NCBI GenBank assembly: GCA_007115705.1
Contig: QXEO01001579.1
Coordinates: 1,657,501 to 1,721,500, forward strand
Direction of reading: 5' to 3'
DNA from: Dactylis glomerata
Lineage: Eukaryota > Streptophyta > Magnoliopsida > Poales > Poaceae
DNA: 64,000 nucleotides
Part shown: one piece after another, positions 21,778-31,784 of the stretch
How positions within the stretch are numbered: the stretch's first letter is position 1
How the letters are laid out: each line of letters starts with the position of its first letter
The notes under the pieces: generated by a model
What the model was told of the DNA's origin: nothing
Seen by the model: only the letters and a program-made list of their open reading frames with translations
Database searches by the model: none
Program-made: the position numbers and the translations under genes

Positions 21778-23160
21778 TTTTTTTAAAACGAGGCAAAAGA
21801 CTTGCTATTTTTATTAATTAAGGAGAAGAGAGTTGGCCGATTAATTAATGGGAAAACGGCCAAAAATTGGTACAAACACCCCCTTGCCGACCGTCATGAA
21901 AAACAACGTCGCGTGGGCACACACAACCACGCTGGCTACGAAACGCAAACCACGCACACACCAAAGAAGACGAGAATCATTTTCGAGGAAGCCCGCTAGC
22001 ATCATCGTCATCCCTAATCCCCGAGCTAGCGATTCTGACTTCACCGAATTGACCTCCAAGGAAGACCTCACTGCACCATCCTCGCGAAGCCCATGCGAAT
22101 CCATGCCAAACAGATGGCCCTTCATGCCGAAGACTGGTATCTCCAATTATGAAGATGAGCTTCGAAGAGGAGGGGCAGTATCTGCAACGATGAAGGCCTT
22201 TGCATCCAGACCACCCCAATTAGGTCGTCGTCGCCACTCGCCACCAAGGCAGCAGCTCCGACTTCGTAGCAGGGGGTCCAACAGGAAGGCGAGTCAAACA
22301 CCCCGGAACAAGATGCTGACTAACAAGGTCATGCCACAACCAAACCATCACTCATCATCATTGTCGTTGCCGCGCTAGCCACCATGTGGAACTCAGCGTA
22401 CACTACCAGAACCATCACTAGTCCCTCCGATCAATGCACAACTCCAAGGATGATGCCCTCAAAAGGGGAATGAGCAAGACTGCTGCCATCATCCGATTCA
22501 TGGATCTAGGTTTTCCCCCGGATGTAGAAGGAGGAGGCAGGAGAATCACCTCAGCAATGTCTTCAGGAAGGAGATGACATCCATGGCACCTCCATTGCTA
22601 GTTCCAGCCAACACCGAGAACAAGATTTCCCTCTTATTTGCCCCTCCTCTACATCATGCGCATCTGATCGCCACCTTTAGATCCACACCGCCGGCCAAGA
22701 CCGGCCACAAAACTCCACACACTCCAGCACAAAATTGGAGGCAGAAATCCCTGCCAGCCTTGATTCGTAGCAGCCGCACCCTGTGGAGAAAATAGATCGA
22801 AGACTGCAGGCTCCTCCCAGCACCACACCGGCAGGAGAAGTTACCGACACCACTCCTGACCCAGAAGTAGCAGGAGCCATGGCCGCTCCATCAAGAGAGG
22901 AGCAGAATGGCAGCCGGACTTCCTCCAACTCCAACCGCCGCGCCGTCCGCCACGGCCATGCATGCCGGCCGTCGCCAAGACGCCAGGGCCACCGCCCGAG
23001 ATGCCACACTCTGTCGCCCACGTAGGACTGCCAGAGTACCCCCTCTCTTTGGGAGCGGGGCCCGCCGCCACCGCGGCTGGAGCCTACAGCAGCAGCGGCA
23101 GGGGAGGCGAGGTTGGGGGCCTAGTGGCGACTAGGTTTTCGCCCCCCGGGGCGACACAGG
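21778..23160 (-). other. Possible degenerate non-LTR or retroposed element, minus strand
   Basis: On the minus strand the block starts GC-rich near 23160 (CGCCCCGGGGGGCGAAAACC), becomes less GC-rich and ends near 21780 in TTTTGCCTCGTTTTAAAAAAA, which resembles a plant LINE 3' tail. Many short overlapping frames exist in both directions, none with a recognisable domain. No target duplication was found. It could be a non-autonomous LINE-like unit or a retroposed transcript. Confidence 0.35.
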
Positions 23161-23237
23161 GAAAGAGGCAAATTCAAAATATGTTTTCACCGTATATGAG
23201 ACTACAACACATGCAAATGCACAATTATACATTTGGA

Positions 23238-23604
23238 TGTTAGCTTAATCTTGAGTTTAATCTTTGAGTGTTGCTTAATTAGGCAAGTATTGGATCGGGT
23301 AGCCGATTGCAAGTTAGTACGTGTTGGTGTCGTAGTCTTTCTTAGTCAGGACGTGGTGTCTTAGTCTGTTAGCTTTTTGGTGCGTGTACCGAGTCCAAGT
23401 ATGAGTAGGTCTAGCTTAAGTCGGTTAAGTGTGTCTGGCCGTGTATCAGCGTTAGTTTTGTAACACCGCAAGTTGTACTGAGAAAAGCAATAACACAGAG
23501 AAAATAGAAGAAATAAAGAAAAAGTTCAGATCTTGGCAATAAAAGTAGTCTCCGCGTGTATTTGTGTAGCTTCATGTGATTGATCTGTGGGCGAATTCCA
23601 ATAA
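23238..23604 (+). repeat. 5' LTR of the short non-autonomous element
   Basis: 367 bp. Nearly identical to the split 3' LTR over its full length, including GGATCGGGTAGCCGATTGC and the end CTGTGGGCGAATTCCAA. It contains the uninterrupted junction AGGCAAGTATTGGATCGG that serves as the empty-site reference for the Helitron insertion. Confidence 0.9.
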
Positions 23605-24415
23605 TTGGTATCAGAGCGAGGTCGAAGATCTGAAGCTGCGCTTGCCCCGGGGAGGCAACTGCTAGCACCTCGGGGCGGGCGACCGTCGGTCGGCGGAGCG
23701 ACCGGGTGAAGACAGCAAACATGCCATCGTCGGCGAGGCGCCGGACGATTGCCGTTTGGCGAAGCAACACGGAGGGGCGACATGGCGTTGTCGTTGTGAA
23801 GGCGGTGGACGAGGATGATCGTTGATGGGAGAGGTGGTGCCGAGGTGTGGTTCCGGGAGTCTCATGAAGATCGTCGTCCGGGAGAGTATGAGTCAAGGAG
23901 TCATGGTCATGCGAGTGGCATGCCAAGTCAGAGTCAAGTCTATGAGTCGTTGTTGTGTCCAAGTGCTTGTCTTTGTGAGAATCCGTTGCAGCTGAAGCAA
24001 GTGAAGGTTGAAGGACTGTCCATGGAGTTATCACCATGGACGAAGACGCTATAAGCGTGCCTCGATCAGGTCGTCTATGTGTCTCGACGAGAGGATCAAG
24101 TTCAAGTATGGGGGGCGGTAAACCAGTGAAGGGGAGTCTCTTCAATAAGGACATGTCTCTACATGAGGCTGGAGTGGATGGTGTAGTCCACGAGGTAGTC
24201 GGCATGTATTACGCTAGGGTGGACGGTGTGTTCCACGGTTGCTAGCGTGGCTGGGTAGTCCAGATCATGCTTGATTTGTTTCGTAAATTCGCCAAGTTAA
24301 AATTGGGGAGAGCCAACTAAACTTATTGTAGAGCGAGACCTAGACAAGATGCAGATCTGCAAGAAGTCAAAATCAAAGAAGCACAGAAGACCAAAAGTCA
24401 AAATTAGGGAGAGAT

Positions 24416-24454
24416 TGTTAGACTAATCTTGAGTGTTGCTTAATTAGGCAAGTA
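24416..24454 (+). repeat. 3' LTR, left part (first 39 bp)
   Basis: Matches the start of the 5' LTR up to AGGCAAGTA, then similarity stops at once at the CTAG that begins the inserted segment. The remaining 331 bp of this LTR resume at 30908. Confidence 0.9.
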
Positions 24455-24479
24455 CTAGATGGACCTCGCGCGCGTTGCT

Positions 24480-26700
24480 GCGCCATTTTTTTGCTATTAT
24501 CGTTTAACTTTTTCATTCAATTAACACCTCTTTTGCTTCAAGTAAGTTATTAGATAGATGATGTAGCCATAAACTCACTATTGGTGCATATTTACGCAAT
24601 TAAAACGACTTTCATAGGCAAAGTATTACACCCACCGAAAAAACATACAACAAACTAAACTGTGAATGTGCACACAACAGACCAACACCTGAAAACAGTA
24701 ATAATTTGGTAAACGCCAACAACAAGTATATCCTTTTCCCATACTTCTTTTGAAAAGAAACAATGGTGTGACGATAAAGCATAAAACAAGACCTGAAACC
24801 TCCAAGTGACATGCTGTATAGAGGAGCAATATTTGAGCCAAGATAACTGAATTTTAGGAAGTAGGTTTAGAAATTTTACAAAGTAACATGTTAGGTAGGC
24901 AAAGTTAACATATTTATTCTAGTATAAAGGATTAAAGGAAAAATAATATCTCCAACATTTTCTGCAGCTATTTATTTTACTTATGATCATATTGTAGAGG
25001 CCTCAGCTGCAAATTTGTCTGTAATCACATCATCTTCTCTGTCTCGATTACATGCATCTGGATAAAAGCATGTCAATTTCTATGGTACACGAGAGAAACA
25101 AACATAAACTAAGCATAAATGGCCAAGTTGAGCTTTTAATTACAACCACAACAAGAGTTCAACCTTGTCGCTGGCTGGCTCTACACTGGCTAAATGCCTC
25201 AGTTGACGCTTGCTCCATGCAGTACCTGCACGCGCTACAACAATGCCCAGTAGGGAATACAAAGCAAATAATAATAAATCATGTTAGATGAGAAATCATC
25301 TTGCCAAAGGTTGCATCATTTTTTAAATAACTATATTGTTTGTCAAACGCGCATCCTATTGCCTGACACAAAGCATCAAACTCCTAAGGTAAAATGTCTG
25401 ACACAAAGCAACAAACCTCCTAAGGTAAAATGCCTGAAACCCAAACACACCCCCGCTTACAGAAATGGATTTTTGCGAAGACTTGAGATTTGGCCTGAGC
25501 CCTCCAAGCGTCCTGTTGCACATAGAAGGGGAATATCAAATAAATTAGTGATCTACTGTAACTTTTTATACATAACTTTATAAATATGAAGACTTTAGTG
25601 ATCAACTGTAACCGTTTATACATAACTTTATAATTGTAAAGACCTATACACGGAGCCCCAAATAATGAACTGACATTTAGCTACAGGCTTGAAGCCTTAG
25701 ATTTATTCACACAGAAAGAGATTGATAAACATGGATGCTACATTTTCTACATATCATTTTTATGTCAAAATGATGTATAGGATAACCACTACAATTATAA
25801 ACAAATGAGTTTAGAGCCAATGAAAAACTGAACCAAAATTTATCATGGTTCCTTCAAATGAAACCAACTGAAGCTTTATGTTCACTAAAACATGTGTACA
25901 AAAAAGACGAAAATCATGGAATGGCTAAAATGCATGAAAATTTATACCACGGGAGAAGGATAAATAGACATCAGAAAAGTAAAGACACCACTTTTCTATT
26001 CGAAACATCTAGATTCGTGTTACCTTTTAGAAGCTACAGGGTGTACAATTGGTAAGTTCATCCTTACGTAGAGTATGTTAGGCTTTGTTATGAGCAAAAG
26101 TTTTTCCTCTTTCATGTAACTTAGAAAGTGAGAACACATAATTTCAGTATGATTACTCATTCAACTTTGTAATTTAAATTAATTAGCTTGTTGTATAATC
26201 ATTGAAGAATATATCCACTTATTGCGCACTGTCAAGCATAGAAGCTAGAATAAATGGTGGTGGTGGTCTAACAAAAAAAGAAGTATATAGTGTATTAGAA
26301 CATCATGGTACCCAAATTTTCACGATTCTACAAAGTACAAACATATCTAGCTGTTATACCCCTTCAGCAATATGAGTTGTAATATACATTGAGGTTGAAC
26401 AGCAAAACATGATTTACAACTTAAGGCAATATCTACCAACAACAATATGGTGTCCTGTTTACATTCGATAAGCAACAATAATACTTCATTGTAGCGGCAG
26501 ATAGCTTGATTAAAAATAGGACAAAATAGATCCAACATTATCTTCGAACATATATTTAATTTGCTACAGATACAGTTCATGATAATTTTTAAAAGCATGT
26601 GATGGAACAAAATCAGTAGCAAATTAGCACATCAGACGATTATTATCTTACAAATCAAACATAAATGGCCGAGATACATCAGCATTGATGAAGAATCAAA
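24480..26700. other. Helitron interior, AT-rich, with short tandem repeats and exon-like islands
   Basis: Two 2-copy tandem repeats occur: one of about 35 bp at 25363-25440 (CTGACACAAAGCA...CCTAAGGTAAAA) and one of about 70 bp at 25545-25640 (TTATACATAACTTTATAA). Two minus-strand islands have exon-like borders: about 25,518-25,462 (AG/GACGCTTGG ... TTCT/GTAAGC) and about 25,225-25,165 (CAG/GTACTGCATGG ... CAAG/GTTGA). They are too short to identify. Confidence 0.25.
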
Positions 26701-26844
26701 ACTTAGTAACATGGATAGCTAATGTACCTATTACAGGATCAGAACTATAGCAAGACAATGGATACAGCTAGGGATATAGCCGGATGCGGAAAAAATCAGA
26801 AGCAACATGGGCGCCTCAACAGAACAATTAAGAGAGGACTAACA

Positions 26845-27060
26845 CGTATGCCGCCGAGGCCAGAGGCCAACACCATCAGCAGCAGCAGCCAGGATGGTAT
26901 TACACCGCCTGCACCTGAGGCCATGATCACCTTCTGCTTAACAGGGAGAGAGGTTAGATTCTTCTTGCGGCACGTGAAGACAACACACGTACCTGCATTG
27001 CGCGCGGTGTGGGAGGGCGTGGAGGCGAAGGGGTGACCCCCTTTCCATACCACGGCGCAG
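26845..27060 (-). pseudogene. Possible captured first exons of an unidentified small membrane or secreted protein
   Basis: On the minus strand a GC-rich leader ends at a donor-like GCAG/GTACGTG (26993), and an acceptor-like TTAAGCAG (26934) precedes AAGGTGATCATGG. The frame from the ATG at 26924 reads MASGAGGVIPSWLLLLMVLASGLGGI, a hydrophobic N-terminus. The intervening intron would be only about 59 bp, short for a plant. The frame ends after about 42 codons. I do not recognise the protein. It could be a captured gene start or a chance frame. Confidence 0.3.
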
Positions 27061-27099
27061 GACGATGCAGCGCTGGAATTTTTGGTAAACATAGTTAGA

Positions 27100-29630
27100 G
27101 ATTAACAGTAAAAATGAGGCGTGATGTTTGCATTTTTTTAATCTATATAAGGATTGAGGATTTTCTAGTTTTTATTAAAAAAGGATGTTTTAGTTTGAGA
27201 ATCGGACCATAGAAGAAAATTGCCACTCAAAGTAAAATAATATTCCAATCTCATAAGAGAATGAAAATAATTAACTGTGTTCGCCATTATTCATGTGCAT
27301 ATACAGAAATGAGTTCAAAATGAGAGGGACATGTGATTCTTCGCATAGGCTTGTACGCAGAAATGAGTTCATATTCGCAAGTACCAGATAGTAGGCATGC
27401 GGTGGAATCTCATACGTAAAGAATAAACAAATAATATCAGTTCCCAAAGAAACGTAACATGACCTAGTATATTGTAACCCTCCACATTATTTTCTTGGAT
27501 ATTTGAAACATAGATATCCTAGGATAGTTGGACCGCCTTGAAGGCATGCTTTGATATGTTCTACACATCCGAACATGCTACTTGGTGAACACACTTGATT
27601 CAGATGATGACAATATAACAGAGCTAAAAAATAGGATAAAAGGATTCAGTGACTCTTCTTATATTGGTTGTGTTCTGTTTCCATATTTTGGTACTGACTA
27701 CATACCACTATTTGAAAAGGTATTTCACAAAATAAACTGAACGTGCGGACTGTGTACAATTTGGAAAGGCATCTCATAGGATTTAAACACCACACTATGA
27801 CAATAAGACCATTCAAGAATATGACAACCTAATTTACAGGGCGAGAAAAATCAGATGATACCTTAACACGACTGGCTTAAAATAACTCAGATTGGCTTAC
27901 ATCATATCCTTGAGAATATACTGGTATCACCACGGCGAGTAGGCAAGCTCTGACTCTGTGCAATTGGCATGTTTAATAACATAGAAGTCAAGCAAAGGTA
28001 GCAAAAAACAAAAAGGCCAGAAATATTAAGAGAAGAAGGGTGATACGGATACAGAACAAAGTGATGAGTGATGAATAATTCAAAAATTGTAGTAAAGTAT
28101 TTATGCATAATATTTTGGCTGTATTCGCTCTCACGATACCAAAGTGAGATAAAACTATGACAATTAAGGGTCGTCAAAATAGCAATTATTCCATTTGGAA
28201 AAGAAAAACAAAACAAAACTGTAGAAACAGAACAGGACAATAACTTAGATTTTGCAATTCACATATTAAGTGATATATCATGTAAGAAATTGCACTTTGA
28301 TTGCTTGATGTGTCAATTTTCTGTTTTCTTTTCAAGTAAGCATATAAGCAACAAAAGGGACATATGCATATTAGAACCTACATAAATATGACATGTTGTA
28401 ATCATTTGTATAAGCCATTTCAGATCGCCATGGCAATATGACAACTTTTCATGCAAACTCATCCAACATAAAACCAATGATTTTCATTATTGCGCCCAAG
28501 ATTCCGATGAGGTGTCAGATTAATGTGAAGATAAGGAATGCAACTACCCAATGGAGATGATAACAGACAAAACCCTGAATCTTGAATGGCTAGAATCTTG
28601 AACATATATCCATGAATTCCTTACGAAAAAAATGTAAGCCCCCACTCTTTCAATATTAAGACAATTGGTCGTCAAACAAAGTACTTCACTAACAAAATCA
28701 AAGCTAACTTCCTCCAATATCCTTTTGTCATCACATGTCTCGCAACACAACTTATACAATAACATCTTTTTAAAAATGATTACAGTAGAATTTCATGTGA
28801 TATCCTCTTGTCATTAAATGAATGGAGGCACCCTTGATACAAAAGCAGTACTTCCACTCATTACAACCACATTAAAATAACCATTGCTTTAGAAATCCTA
28901 AATAAAACTACCGGACCTCACTCCAAATAAATAGTCATGATGAATTAAAAAAAATTCATTAGGCAAGCATGTAATCATACTCCTGCACTCTTACAACAGA
29001 AATAGTGCAAGTGTGCTATGATTGAGCGTTAAGATCTGCTTTAACCTGCAGATTGGAAATAAATATAGATTCAAGAGCAGGTAATGGACTGACCTATCTT
29101 ATTTCAAATAGATGACCTCAATATTACATAATTGTACTTGCTGTAATTAGGATATCAGATGTAGTAGAAGGCAGTGTCAATCTGCGGAAAAGGTGAAGGG
29201 TATCGGATGGAGCATTATTTGCCCCATGCCAGCAGCGACTATGGGAGCAGGCAGGGCAACCAGGGAGACTTGTCGCTTGCCGGCAGTAACTATGCCAAGA
29301 CGAAGGGAATCGACCCCAAAACCGGCCCCGTGCAGCCCAGGCGCACCCACAGGCGCTGACCAAACGGCAGCAGAAACCCAACGGCGACACCGATTGAAGA
29401 AAATTAAACACAAAGAACATCCCAAATAGTCCTAAATCCACAAACCCGCATCAACACGCACAGGGCACCCGCGAATCGGACCCAATTCCTAGGCGGCCGC
29501 CACACCGACGCCCAGCATAGATCTACAACACAAGCGTTCGTACAGCGAAAGATTCCCGTGACCCGCTCCACCCGAGTCGAAGAAGAATGCAAAACACAGA
29601 CCAGATTGAACGAAAAGAGCACAATGGCAG
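27100..29630. other. Helitron interior, AT-rich, no gene recognised
   Basis: Mostly AT-rich. The part next to the FRIGIDA-like fragment (29150-29630) is GC-richer and on the minus strand follows a splice-donor-like GTGAGGGC, so it may be the captured first intron of that gene. Short plus-strand frames there show no recognisable domain. Confidence 0.35.
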
Positions 29631-29639
29631 GTGCCCTCA

Positions 29640-30330
29640 CCACGCAGCTTCTTCGGGAAGAGCTGGGAGCATTTCAGCACATCGGCACAAGCCAAGCAGC
29701 CGCCAGCAGCAGCAGGTCGTAGAGCTCCTGCAAGGGGAGCTCGGGCGGCACGCCGAAGGCAGCCATGAGGAGGATGAGGCCGCGGCCGTCCCTGGCGCTG
29801 GCATTGGCGACCCGGCCCTTGTCCCGCACAATCCGGCTGCGCCACGACAGCGCCGCCACGCCTCGGGCATGCGACCACAGGGGCAGCCGGCGCGCACGTA
29901 GAGCTCCAGGAGGAGCACGCACGCGGCCTCGGCGTTCTCGCTCTCGGCGGAGATGTAGCAGCGGCCGACGGCGCGGAGCACGAGCGCGGTGGGGTCTGGG
30001 GCACGGCGCAGCGCGTCCGGGCCCACGCGGCGCAGCCAGGAGCGGTCCCACAGGTTGGCGGTGGCGAAGCGGCGGAGCGACCGCGAGCCCATCTGCTCGC
30101 AGATGGTCCCCAGCACCTCCGCCGAAGGCTCGCCGGCCCTGCGCTCGCGCTCGGCCGCGGGCTTTGCCTTGGGCTTGGGCGCGGGGTCGGGTTGTGGCGC
30201 GGGGTTCGGCTCGACAACAGCCGAGAGAACCGGGACATGGTCGGGGACTGGGAAGCCGGCGGCGGCGTCGACGGGAGCGCCGCCATCGCGACGCGCCGCG
30301 CCGCGGCAGGAGGGGCAGGACGTCTGTGGG
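29640..30330 (-). pseudogene. FRIGIDA-like gene fragment (exon 1 region), frameshifted
   Basis: FRIGIDA-like proteins are plant nuclear proteins related to the flowering regulator FRIGIDA. Three minus-strand frames in sequence give one recognisable protein. First comes a Pro-rich leader, then VLGTICEQMGSRSLRRF...DALRRAPDPTALVLRAVGRCYI...CVLLLELYVRAGCP. A frameshift near 29880 leads to ALSWRSRIVRDKG...DGRGLILLMAAFGVP. Another near 29710 leads to ACADVLKCSQLFPKKLRG. Homology stops at a donor-like GTG/GTGAGG. The order matches FRIGIDA-family domains. Later exons are missing, so this is a captured and decayed fragment inside the Helitron. Family assignment is from memory of conserved blocks. Confidence 0.65.
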
Positions 30331-30606
30331 GATGAACGGCAGGGGGTGAGAATGCTGCTGCTCGCGCCGCCCCATGGGATGCCGTTGCCATCGCACGACG
30401 CCTAGCCGAGATTTGGAGAAGAATGGGGGGGAGCTCGGAACGAATCGCACGTAGCAAACCGCCTAATCTCGTTCCATTGACCAGGGTTAGTTAGACCACC
30501 ACGGCACATCAACGCCTGTAGCCTCGCACACACGCACCGGTACGTAGTCCATAGGCCCAACAACACGTCATGATCAACCATAGGCCCTTAGAAACTAGGG
30601 AGCTTA

Positions 30607-30890
30607 GAGCAAAGACAGTAGTAGAGTCAGTCGTTGGCTATAAGCCTTTGTCATGTCATCTATAGCTAGCTTATAGTCAATATGTACAATAGTTAGCTAT
30701 AAAAAAGTACTACTTTTTAAATATATGGCCCACTTGACACACTCACAAAGTGCCTAGGAGCACGTGCTGCAGCTGGCTCTTATCCTACAGCCAGCACTTC
30801 TTCTCTCTTTTCTTCTCTCTAATCCAACTCAGCACAAATATAGTATTTAAATCCTTATAGCCAGCTGACTATACCTTATTGTACTTGCTC
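30607..30890. mobile_element. Harbinger/Tourist-type MITE with TTA target site
   Basis: 284 bp with inverted ends: GAGCAAAGACAGTAG on the left and the complement of GAGCAAGTACAATAAGG on the right, flanked by TTA (30604-30606, 30891-30893). The inner repeat GTTGGCTATAAG / CTTATAGCCAGC extends the inverted arms. It lies only 14 bp inside the Helitron 5' end. Confidence 0.75.
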
Positions 30891-30907
30891 TTAGAGCTCT
30901 TCTAAGA

Positions 30908-31238
30908 TTGGATCGGGTAGCCGATTGCAAGTTAGTACGTGTTGGGCGTAGTCTTTCTTAGTCAGGACGTGGTGTCCTAGTCTGTTAGCTTTTTGGTGCG
31001 TGTACCGAGTCCAAGTATGAGTAGGTCTAGCTTAAGTCGGTTAAGTGTGTTTGGCCGTGTATCAGCGTTAGTTTTGTAACACCGCAAGTTGTATTGAGAA
31101 AAACAAACAATAACACAGAGAAAATAGAAGAAATAAAGAAAAAGTTCAGAGCGTGCGATACGCACTCTTAACAATAAAAGTAGTCTCTGCATGTATTTAT
31201 GTAGCTTCATGTGATTAATCTGTGGGCGAATTCCAACA
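30908..31238 (+). repeat. 3' LTR, right part (last 331 bp)
   Basis: Resumes with TTGGATCGGGTAGCC exactly where the left part stopped and continues to the LTR end TTCCAACA. Together with 24416-24454 it makes a 370-bp LTR. Confidence 0.9.
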
Positions 31239-31243
31239 TTAGA

Positions 31244-31784
31244 TACGCAATTTAAGCTCTAGTGACACTCCACCATACAAGAATAGATAATGTCCCATCG
31301 GCAAGGAACTCACCAAGAATAGACCCCGAGTTTCTGTATACTGCAACTATATCATGTCCTTTAAACGACAAAATGCCTGAAGCAATGCCTGTCACTCTCT
31401 ATAGCATGGAATTTTTTGTTGGATGCGTAAAATCAATTTTTTTGCTGTGCCACATGCATGTTACTGGAAAAAACAGAACTGCATGCGGCCTGCTGGGAAT
31501 TCCTGTTATTAGCAAATCAATGGGAGGTCAATCCTGAGTCTTCTAATTAGTCTCCATTTCTTCTCCTGTGTTCACGGCAAGCGCTTGATTCTGCAGGAGG
31601 AGGGTTTGTTTACATGCTACCGGCCACGTACGCTTCCCCCGGAAAATGGCAAAGACCAGCACGACCTCACGTTTCCCGCCAAATACGGCCAGTCACATGC
31701 TCATCATCCAGGTTCAAATACCCGTCCTCTCCTCTGGCCTCCAAGTGCAAACTTTTCCCCGCACCACACCCCCACCCTGTCCGG
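31244..31784 (+). promoter_or_regulatory. Upstream region of the PMEI repeat-protein gene
   Basis: CTCCTGTGTTCACGGCA (31563-31579), the ATGGCAAAGACCAGCACG block (about 31645) and GGTTCAAATACCC (about 31709) match the upstream region of the 17123 gene in the same order. The duplication therefore included promoter DNA. The Helitron-bearing LTR element ends just upstream at 31238. Confidence 0.5.

Larger units (their letters stand above)
24455..30907 (-). mobile_element. Helitron, about 6.45 kb, minus orientation, carrying gene fragments
   Basis: On the minus strand the segment starts TCTTAGAAGAGC and ends GGTCCATCTAG. It sits between A and T of the host LTR (host minus strand CCAA/TACTTG) with no target duplication. 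5'-TC, 3'-CTRR (here CTAG) and A/T insertion are the defining Helitron features, and the intact 5' LTR gives the empty site. A GC-rich palindromic stretch (GCGCAGCAACGCGC) lies about a dozen bases before the CTAG, as expected for the 3' hairpin, though its stem is short. No Rep/helicase gene was seen, so it is non-autonomous. It contains a FRIGIDA-like fragment and possible other exons, all on the minus strand like the element itself. Confidence 0.8.
23238..31238 (+). mobile_element. Short non-autonomous LTR retrotransposon (TRIM-like), split by a Helitron
   Basis: Without the nested insertion this element is about 1.55 kb: 5' LTR 23238-23604, internal region 23605-24415 and 3' LTR 24416-24454 plus 30908-31238. 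The LTRs start TGTTAG and end TTCCAACA (TTCCAATA in the 5' copy). A methionine-tRNA primer-binding site (TGGTATCAGAGC, about 23607-23618) follows the 5' LTR, and a purine-rich AATTAGGGAGAGAT precedes the 3' LTR. Flanks TTGGA (23233-23237) and TTAGA (31239-31243) are a probable target duplication with one change. The internal region has no gag or pol, so the element depends on others for mobility. Confidence 0.85.

Noticed and set aside
21848..22378. 176-codon plus-strand frame considered as a gene
   Set aside because: Composition is biased, no domain or paralogue is seen, and the minus strand of the same block ends in a LINE-like A-tail.
24416..24454. First read as a truncated 3' LTR, with 30908-31238 as an independent solo LTR
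   Set aside because: The two pieces are exactly complementary at A/T and their outer flank matches the 5' flank, so they are one LTR split by an insertion.
29489..30457. Long overlapping frames in all readings of the GC-rich block on both strands
   Set aside because: High GC removes stops. Only the minus-strand segments matching FRIGIDA-like blocks are kept, and they need frameshifts.
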